Below are positions 47,746 to 64,000 of a stretch of DNA of 64,000 nt, one piece after another. Under the pieces are notes generated by a model. The model saw only the letters and a list, made by a program, of their open reading frames with translations, ran no database searches and was not told the origin of the DNA. Made by a program: the position numbers and the translations under genes. Within the stretch, counting starts at the first letter, position 1. Each line of letters begins with the position of its first letter. Origin of the DNA: Oceanicella actignis. Lineage in GTDB: Bacteria > Pseudomonadota > Alphaproteobacteria > Rhodobacterales > Rhodobacteraceae. The DNA lies in the NCBI RefSeq assembly GCF_008124525.1, contig NZ_VNHJ01000009.1, forward strand, positions 90,370 through 154,369. Reading direction: 5' to 3'.

Positions 47746-48279
47746 ATGGCCAAGCGCTGGTACACGGTTCACGTGCTCTCGAATTTCGAGAAGAAGGTGG
47801 CCGAGGCGATCAAGGACGCGGCGCGCCAGAACGGTCTCGAGGACGAGATCGAAGAGGTGCTCGTGCCCACCGAAGAGGTGGTCGAGGTCCGGCGCGGCAA
47901 GAAGGTGCAGACCGAGCGCCGCTTCATGCCGGGCTACGTCCTCGTGAAGATGGAGATGACCGACCGCGCCTATCACCTGGTGATGGACACGCCGCGGGTC
48001 ACGGGCTTTCTCGGGCCGCAGGGCCGCCCGAGCCCGCTGCGCGATTCCGAGGTCGCGCATCTGCTCAACCAGGTCGAGGAGGGCGTCGAGCGTCCGCGTC
48101 CCGCCATCACCTTCGAGGTGGGCGAGCAGGTCAAGGTCGTGGACGGCCCGTTCGAGAGCTTCACCGGGATGGTCGAGGAGGTGGACGAGGAGAACGCCCG
48201 CCTCAAGGTGTCCGTCTCGATCTTCGGCCGCGCGACGCCGGTCGAGCTGGAATACGCGCAGGTGCAGAAGGTCGCCTGA
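47746..48279 (+). CDS. nusG: Transcription termination/antitermination protein NusG
   Basis: A 177-residue NusG that binds RNA polymerase and links it to Rho or the ribosome. The N-terminal NGN domain begins AKRWYTVHVLSNFEKKVAEAI and includes RFMPGYVLVKMEM. The C-terminal KOW domain is FEVGEQVKVVDGPFESFTGMVEEVD. The ATG at 47746 gives the canonical start; an upstream ATG at 47704 would add 14 residues without family support. It is followed by rplK after a hairpin-containing gap. Confidence 0.96.
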   Translation: MAKRWYTVHVLSNFEKKVAEAIKDAARQNGLEDEIEEVLVPTEEVVEVRRGKKVQTERRFMPGYVLVKMEMTDRAYHLVMDTPRVTGFLGPQGRPSPLRDSEVAHLLNQVEEGVERPRPAITFEVGEQVKVVDGPFESFTGMVEEVDEENARLKVSVSIFGRATPVELEYAQVQKVA

Positions 48280-48300
48280 GCGTTCGTTCGCGGGAGGCGA

Positions 48301-48316
48301 GGGCGGCGCGCCGCCC
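48301..48316 (+). terminator. Palindromic hairpin between nusG and rplK
   Basis: GGGCGGCGCGCCGCCC is a perfect 16-bp palindrome 22 bases after the nusG stop. A second palindrome, CGGACGCGTCCG, lies further right, near 48343-48354. Neither has a T-tract. They could separate the secE-nusG and ribosomal-protein transcripts or form part of the rplKA leader. Confidence 0.4.
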
Positions 48317-48382
48317 GGACCGGACCGCTAACCGGGTGCCCGGCGGACGCGTCCGCGCGGGCGGGATGAAGAGGAGGCCGAC

Positions 48383-48811
48383 ATGGCCAAGAAGATCGTC
48401 GGGACCCTGAAGCTTCAGGTCCCCGCCGGCAAGGCGAACCCCTCGCCGCCGATCGGTCCTGCGCTGGGTCAGCGCGGGATCAACATCATGGAGTTCTGCA
48501 AGGCGTTCAACGCCGCCACGCAGGGCATCGAGCCGGGCGCGCCGTGCCCGACCATCATCACCTACTATCAGGACAAGAGCTTCACCTTCGTGATCAAGAC
48601 GCCGCCGGCGTCCTATCTGCTCAAGAAGGCGGCGAAGGTCCAGTCGGGGTCCAAGACCCCGGGCCGCGCGACGGCGGGCACGGTGACGGTCAAGCAGGTG
48701 CGCGAGATCGCCGAGGCCAAGATGAAGGATCTGAACGCGAACGACATCGAGGCCGCGATGAAGATCATTCTCGGCTCGGCGCGTTCGATGGGCATCGAGG
48801 TCAAGGGGTAA
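48383..48811 (+). CDS. rplK: 50S ribosomal protein L11
   Basis: A 142-residue L11, which binds the GTPase-associated region of 23S rRNA. The N-terminal domain has [33 protein letters not shown] and the proline-rich hinge. The C-terminal RNA-binding domain has [26 protein letters not shown] and ends [19 protein letters not shown] site precedes the ATG. Thiopeptide-sensitivity prolines are retained. rplA follows after four bases. Confidence 0.98.
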   Translation: MAKKIVGTLKLQVPAGKANPSPPIGPALGQRGINIMEFCKAFNAATQGIEPGAPCPTIITYYQDKSFTFVIKTPPASYLLKKAAKVQSGSKTPGRATAGTVTVKQVREIAEAKMKDLNANDIEAAMKIILGSARSMGIEVKG

Positions 48812-48815
48812 GGTC

Positions 48816-49511
48816 ATGGCGAAGATTTCCAAGCGCATGGCCGCCGCCCGCAAGGCGCTGAACGGCAAGCACGATCTGCCCGTGGACGAGGCCGTCAAGC
48901 TGGTCAAGCAGCTGGCGACCGCCAAGTTCGACGAGACGATCGAGATCGCGGTCAATCTGGGCGTCGATCCGCGTCACGCCGACCAGATGGTGCGCGGCGT
49001 GGTGACGCTGCCCCACGGCACCGGCAAGACGGTGCGCGTGGCGGTGTTTGCGCGCGGCCCCAAGGCCGACGAGGCCCGCGAGGCCGGCGCCGACATCGTG
49101 GGCGCCGAGGATCTGATGGAGACGATCCAGTCGGGCAAGATCGAGTTCGACCGCTGCATCGCCACCCCGGACATGATGCCGATCGTCGGCCGTCTGGGCA
49201 AGATCCTGGGTCCGCGCAACCTGATGCCGAACCCCAAGGTCGGCACCGTGACCATGGACGTCGCGCAGGCGGTCAAGAACGCCAAGGGCGGCGAGGTCCA
49301 GTTCAAGGTCGAGAAGGCGGGCGTGGTCCATGCCGGCGTCGGCAAGGCCTCGTTCGACGAGAAGGCCCTGGCCGAGAACGTCAAGGCCTTCGTCGACGCG
49401 GTCAACCGCGCCAAGCCCTCGGGCGCGAAGGGGACCTACCTGAAGAAGATTTCGCTGGCCTCGACCATGGGGCCGGGCGTCTCGGTGGACGTGTCGAGCG
49501 TCGCCGGGTGA
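48816..49511 (+). CDS. rplA: 50S ribosomal protein L1
   Basis: A 231-residue L1 of the ribosomal stalk, also the usual translational repressor of the rplK-rplA mRNA. Conserved blocks are [53 protein letters not shown] and [21 protein letters not shown]. It starts four bases after rplK. Its stop is followed seven bases later by a 20-bp perfect palindrome. Confidence 0.98.
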   Translation: MAKISKRMAAARKALNGKHDLPVDEAVKLVKQLATAKFDETIEIAVNLGVDPRHADQMVRGVVTLPHGTGKTVRVAVFARGPKADEAREAGADIVGAEDLMETIQSGKIEFDRCIATPDMMPIVGRLGKILGPRNLMPNPKVGTVTMDVAQAVKNAKGGEVQFKVEKAGVVHAGVGKASFDEKALAENVKAFVDAVNRAKPSGAKGTYLKKISLASTMGPGVSVDVSSVAG

Positions 49512-49518
49512 CCGGATT

Positions 49519-49538
49519 CCCCCGGCCGCGGCCGGGGG
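49519..49538 (+). terminator. 20-bp perfect palindrome after rplA
   Basis: Positions 49519-49538 form a perfect inverted repeat (CCCCCGGCC ... GGCCGGGGG), just past the rplA stop. It opens the 261-bp leader of rplJ. It may terminate or attenuate rplKA transcription. No T-run follows. Confidence 0.5.
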
Positions 49539-49772
49539 GATGACCGCCGTTCCCGCCCAGGCGGGGCGGCGCCTGTCCAAGACGGCGGGTGGCGGGGCGC
49601 AAGCCTTGCCTTAAAGATCCCGCTCAGACGGGGAACGAATTCGAAGACGCCATTTTCTCGCGGCGATCTTGGTTCGGGACCCGGACGGGACTGAATGGCC
49701 GAAGGGGCGCGCGCCCCGACGGCATGTGTGAGCCGGCAGGGGCGCGCCCCTGCCAAGGACTTGGAGAAGACC
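49539..49772 (+). promoter_or_regulatory. Leader region of rplJ-rplL
   Basis: A long untranslated leader is expected before rplJ because L10 (with L7/L12) represses its own translation by binding a leader structure. The stretch is less GC-rich than its surroundings around 49610-49680. A TTGGAGAAG ribosome site lies at its end. I did not derive a specific L10-binding fold. Confidence 0.4.
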
Positions 49773-50285
49773 GTGGATAGAGCACAGAAAAAGGCCATTG
49801 TCGCTGAACTCGACAAGGTCTTCGCTGACTCTGGCGCCGTCGTGGTTTGCCGCTACGCCGGGCTCTCGGTCGCTGAGATGACGGCCTTCCGCAACCAGAT
49901 GCGTGCAGCTGGGGCGAAGGTCAAAGTCGCCAAGAACAAGCTCGCCAAGATCGCCCTGGAGGGCAAGCCCTGCGAAGGTATGTCGAAATACCTGACGGGC
50001 CAGACCGTGCTCGCCTACGCCGAGGATCCCGTGACCCCGGCCAAGATCGTGGAGGCCTTCAACAAGACGAACGACAAGCTCGTCATCGTTGGCGGCGCCA
50101 TGGGCGAGACCATTCTGGACGAGGCCGGCGTTCGCGCGCTGGCCAAGATGCCCTCCCGCGAAGAGGTTCTGGCCAGCATCGTCGGCGCGCTCGTCGGCCC
50201 GGCCAGCAACCTCATCAACGCGATCACGGCGCCCGCGACCAACATCGCGGGCATCCTCAAGGCTCGCGCCGAAGAGGAAGCCTGA
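49773..50285 (+). CDS. rplJ: 50S ribosomal protein L10
   Basis: A 170-residue L10, the base of the L7/L12 stalk. It begins VDRAQKKAIVAELDKVFADSG, contains MRAAGAKVKVAKNKLAKIA, and has the C-terminal helix that binds L7/L12 dimers (ITAPATNIAGILKARAEEE). The start is GTG at 49773 with GGAGAAG six bases upstream; reading from an upstream ATG at 49695 would add 26 non-conserved residues. rplL follows 72 bases later. Confidence 0.97.
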   Translation: MDRAQKKAIVAELDKVFADSGAVVVCRYAGLSVAEMTAFRNQMRAAGAKVKVAKNKLAKIALEGKPCEGMSKYLTGQTVLAYAEDPVTPAKIVEAFNKTNDKLVIVGGAMGETILDEAGVRALAKMPSREEVLASIVGALVGPASNLINAITAPATNIAGILKARAEEEA

Positions 50286-50357
50286 ACTTGCAGCGAACGT
50301 GAGACGGCGGGGACGACCCCGACCGCCCAAACCCTGTGAACGAACGGAATCGAGAAA

Positions 50358-50738
50358 ATGGCTGATCTGAAGAAACTCGCCGAAGAGCTCGTCAACCTGA
50401 CCCTCATCGAGGCCAACGAGCTGAAGAACATCCTCAAGGAAGAGTACGGCATCGAGCCCGCCGCCGGCGGCGCGGTCGTGATGGCCGGCCCCGCGGGCGA
50501 CGCCGGCGGCGCCGCCGAGGAGGAGAAGACCGAATTCGACGTGATCCTCGTCTCCGCCGGCGACAAGAAGATCAACGTCATCAAGGAAGTGCGCGCCATC
50601 ACGGGCCTGGGCCTGAAGGAGGCCAAGGAGCTGGTCGAGGCCGGCGGCAAGGCCGTGAAGGAAGGCGTCTCCAAGGACGAGGCCGAGGAGATCAAGAAGA
50701 AGCTCGAAGAGGCCGGCGCCAAGGTCGAGCTGAAGTGA
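50358..50738 (+). CDS. rplL: 50S ribosomal protein L7/L12
   Basis: A 126-residue stalk protein that recruits translation GTPases. The N-terminal dimerisation domain [25 protein letters not shown] is followed by an Ala/Gly-rich hinge. The C-terminal factor-binding domain is [36 protein letters not shown]. Its codon use is noticeably more AAG/GAG-rich than its neighbours, as expected for a highly expressed gene. Confidence 0.98.
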   Translation: MADLKKLAEELVNLTLIEANELKNILKEEYGIEPAAGGAVVMAGPAGDAGGAAEEEKTEFDVILVSAGDKKINVIKEVRAITGLGLKEAKELVEAGGKAVKEGVSKDEAEEIKKKLEEAGAKVELK

Positions 50739-50746
50739 TGCGGCGC

Positions 50747-50769
50747 GCGGCGCCCCTTGCGGGCGCCGC
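50747..50769 (+). terminator. Hairpin directly after rplL (candidate attenuator or processing site)
   Basis: GCGGCGCCC (50747-50755) and GGGCGCCGC (50761-50769) form a perfect 9-bp stem with a five-base loop, starting eight bases after the rplL stop. In many bacteria an attenuator or RNase site between rplL and rpoB lowers polymerase-gene expression. No T-tract follows. Confidence 0.55.
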
Positions 50770-50838
50770 AAGCATGCGATGATCAAGGCTGGCTCCGCCC
50801 CCCGGAAGGGGTTCGGCGGAGCCGGCCCGCGTCGTCTA

Positions 50839-50878
50839 GGACGCCCCCGGCCGGAAGGGCCGCATATGGGGGGCGTCC
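50839..50878 (+). promoter_or_regulatory. Nested stem-loop in the rpoB leader
   Basis: GGACGCCCCC (50839-50848) pairs perfectly with GGGGGCGTCC (50869-50878). Inside, CGGCC (50848-50852) and GGCCG (50858-50862) can form a second stem; the two stems share base 50848. With the upstream hairpin, this makes the rplL-rpoB gap strongly structured. Confidence 0.5.
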
Positions 50879-51008
50879 CAGAGGGCGCGACGGATCCGGG
50901 AGCGACGGCGGTGGGACGCCGACGCAGCATGGGATCCGCAAACCTGAGGCGGAGCTTCGCGGCCGTTCCCCGGCGGCGCGCGGGCGTCAGCAGAGGTACA
51001 TGACGAGC

Positions 51009-59429
<8,421 letters not shown>

Positions 59430-59455
59430 GCCGGCGCGGCATCGATGCGAATGGC

Positions 59456-59500
59456 GGCCCGCGGCCCCTTCTCGAGGGGGGCCGCGGGCCTTCTTCCTTC
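59456..59500 (+). terminator. Intrinsic terminator after rpoC
   Basis: GGCCCGCGGCCCC (59456-59468) pairs perfectly with GGGGCCGCGGGCC (59478-59490), a 13-bp stem with a nine-base loop, followed by the pyrimidine-rich TTCTTCCTTC. This is the best terminator in the window and should end the rpoBC transcript. Confidence 0.8.
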
Positions 59501-59543
59501 GGGCGGCCGGGCCGGCGCCGCAGTTCGCGTGAATTCGTAAGCA

Positions 59544-59573
59544 TTGGACAACCCAGGCGGCAGCCGCTAGCCT
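59544..59573 (+). promoter_or_regulatory. Candidate promoter of the 75-residue ORF
   Basis: TTGGAC (59544-59549) and TAGCCT (59568-59573), spaced 18 bases, lie 30 bases upstream of the ORF start and just after the rpoC terminator. Confidence 0.45.
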
Positions 59574-59602
59574 TTTTCGACCCTTATGCAGGAGGCGCCA
59601 CG

Positions 59603-59830
59603 ATGGCAGACGATCGACTTGCCGCGGTCATCGACGCCGAAGGGCCGCTGTCCGACGTGGAGCGCTGCGCGGCGCTGGCCGTGGCGGCGGTGGCGGGGCT
59701 GCGCGATCTGGCGGCCGCCTCGCGCCCCATCGATCCCGCGCTGGCCGAAGCGTTGGCGGCGGCGCTGCACCAGATCGACGCCGCGCTGGGCGAAGCGGTG
59801 CGCGCGCTGCACGCGCCGCCCGAAGACTGA
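59603..59830 (+). CDS. Small Ala-rich protein of unknown function between rpoC and rpsL
   Basis: A 75-residue acidic, lysine-free protein with an excellent AGGAGG ribosome site (59590-59595) and its own candidate promoter after the rpoC terminator. About a third of residues are alanine. Predicted mostly helical: VERCAALAVAAVAGLRDLAAA and LAEALAAALHQIDAALGEAVRALH form two amphipathic helices, suggesting a helical hairpin or dimer. There is no signal peptide and one cysteine (Cys22). I do not recognise a family. Its place in a locus normally holding only core translation genes makes it notable. Codon-position GC bias fits real coding. Confidence 0.68.
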   Translation: MADDRLAAVIDAEGPLSDVERCAALAVAAVAGLRDLAAASRPIDPALAEALAAALHQIDAALGEAVRALHAPPED

Positions 59831-59848
59831 GCGGCGCCGCGGCCGCTG

Positions 59849-59877
59849 TTGACAGCGGCCCGGCGCATGCGTAGGTT
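59849..59877 (+). promoter_or_regulatory. Strong sigma70 promoter of the rpsL-rpsG-fusA-tuf (str) operon
   Basis: TTGACA (59849-59854), a perfect -35, and TAGGTT (59872-59877) are spaced 17 bases. It lies 198 bases before rpsL, leaving a long leader. It starts 19 bases after the stop of the small ORF. Confidence 0.7.
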
Positions 59878-60074
59878 CCGCGCACTCGTAGCGCGGCGAG
59901 TCGTCGTGTTGCGCCCGACAACCTGATTCTGGCGGTCAAGATCCGGGCTTCGGCTCCGATCCTCTGGAATTTCGCCGCAGGATGCGCTTCGGCGCAATCC
60001 TCGCGGCAATTCGCGTTGCGCGATCCGCGCGCGGCGCGGCCAACGAACAACGTGTTGAGAAGGGTATCCGCCCT

Positions 60075-60446
60075 ATGCCGACGATCCAGCAGCTGATCCG
60101 CAAGCCGCGGCAGCCCAAAGTGAAGCGACAGAAGTCGATGCATCTGCAGGCCTGCCCGCAGAAGCGCGGCGTCTGCACCCGTGTCTACACCACGACGCCG
60201 AAGAAGCCGAACTCGGCGCTTCGCAAGGTCGCCAAGGTGCGCCTGACGAACGGGTATGAGGTCATCTCCTACATTCCGGGCGAGGGGCACAACCTGCAGG
60301 AGCACTCGGTCGTGCTCATCCGCGGCGGCCGCGTGAAGGACCTTCCCGGCGTGCGCTACCACATCCTGCGCGGCGTCCTCGACACCCAGGGCGTCAAGGA
60401 TCGTCGTCAGCGCCGGTCGAAATACGGCGCCAAGCGGCCCAAGTAA
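60075..60446 (+). CDS. rpsL: 30S ribosomal protein S12
   Basis: A 123-residue S12 at the decoding centre. It begins [20 protein letters not shown] and contains [37 protein letters not shown]. The two lysines whose mutation gives streptomycin resistance (in PKKPNS and RVKDLPG) are wild type. It is the first gene of the str operon; rpsG follows after 12 bases. Confidence 0.98.
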   Translation: MPTIQQLIRKPRQPKVKRQKSMHLQACPQKRGVCTRVYTTTPKKPNSALRKVAKVRLTNGYEVISYIPGEGHNLQEHSVVLIRGGRVKDLPGVRYHILRGVLDTQGVKDRRQRRSKYGAKRPK

Positions 60447-60929
<483 letters not shown>

Positions 60930-60950
60930 CCCCACAGCAGGACGAAGCCC

Positions 60951-63092
<2,142 letters not shown>

Positions 63093-63165
63093 TCCACGGA
63101 ACAACCAATCGGCCGGAGCGGTCCGCGATGCGGCGCTCCGGCGACCAAAGGAATGGAGGCCTCTC

Positions 63166-64000
<835 letters not shown>

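Overview
The window is ordinary chromosomal sequence from a very GC-rich alphaproteobacterium, most likely of the Rhodobacterales (Rhodobacter/Paracoccus-like). Supporting signs are a TrgA-type membrane protein, the short-form HisG with its HisZ partner, a CcrM-type cell-cycle methyltransferase, a DUF721 protein between mutY and a DsbA-like gene next to smc, a TAXI-type TRAP transporter, and the sequence style of RpoB, RpoC and SMC. Genus or species cannot be told from this window. Coding is dense, with many ATGA, GTGA or TTGA stop/start overlaps. The high GC leaves long open frames antisense to real genes; these were ignored.

Layout. 1-12 kb: the tail of a probable glutathione S-transferase, a DUF2855 gene, an acyl-CoA synthetase, a small secreted protein, a cation:proton antiporter, a Cfa-like methyltransferase with a TrgA-like membrane protein, pheST and mscL. 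12-15 kb: alanine dehydrogenase divergent from an Lrp-type regulator, then the AzlCD branched-chain amino-acid exporter. 15-20 kb: a coupled molybdenum-cofactor operon fdhD-mobA-mobB-moeA ending in an MFS transporter. 20-24 kb: a PanC homologue lacking much of the PanC active site, then hisS-hisZ-hisG. 24-30 kb: a repeat-filled gap, an ApbE-like gene divergent from a TAXI binding protein, and a fused TRAP permease. 30-42 kb: rnhB, ccrM, mutY, DUF721, DsbA-like, smc, lgt, a MidA-like methyltransferase, pgeF and a small lipoprotein. 42-47 kb: an Lrp regulator divergent from an ELM1-like gene, trxB, a frameshifted acyltransferase and a crotonase. 47-64 kb: the transcription/translation block tRNA-Trp, secE, nusG, rplKAJL, rpoBC, a 75-residue unknown ORF, rpsL, rpsG, fusA and the first two thirds of tuf.

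How the genes work together. The right-hand 17 kb is the standard RNA polymerase/ribosome/elongation-factor block. Candidate promoters lie before tRNA-Trp and rpsL, hairpins occupy most of its intergenic gaps, and a strong intrinsic terminator follows rpoC. The Moco operon would mature molybdoenzymes such as formate dehydrogenase, although none is encoded here. The his trio supplies histidyl-tRNA synthetase plus the two-subunit ATP phosphoribosyltransferase.

I found no CRISPR array, prophage, insertion sequence, toxin-antitoxin pair, defence island or biosynthetic cluster, and no obviously new multi-gene system. The observations most worth a second look are the degenerate PanC, the single-cysteine FdhD, the unknown ORF between rpoC and rpsL, GANTC sites in the ccrM upstream region, the structured rplL-rpoB leader, the degenerate ~22-bp tandem repeat before apbE and the doubly frameshifted acyltransferase.
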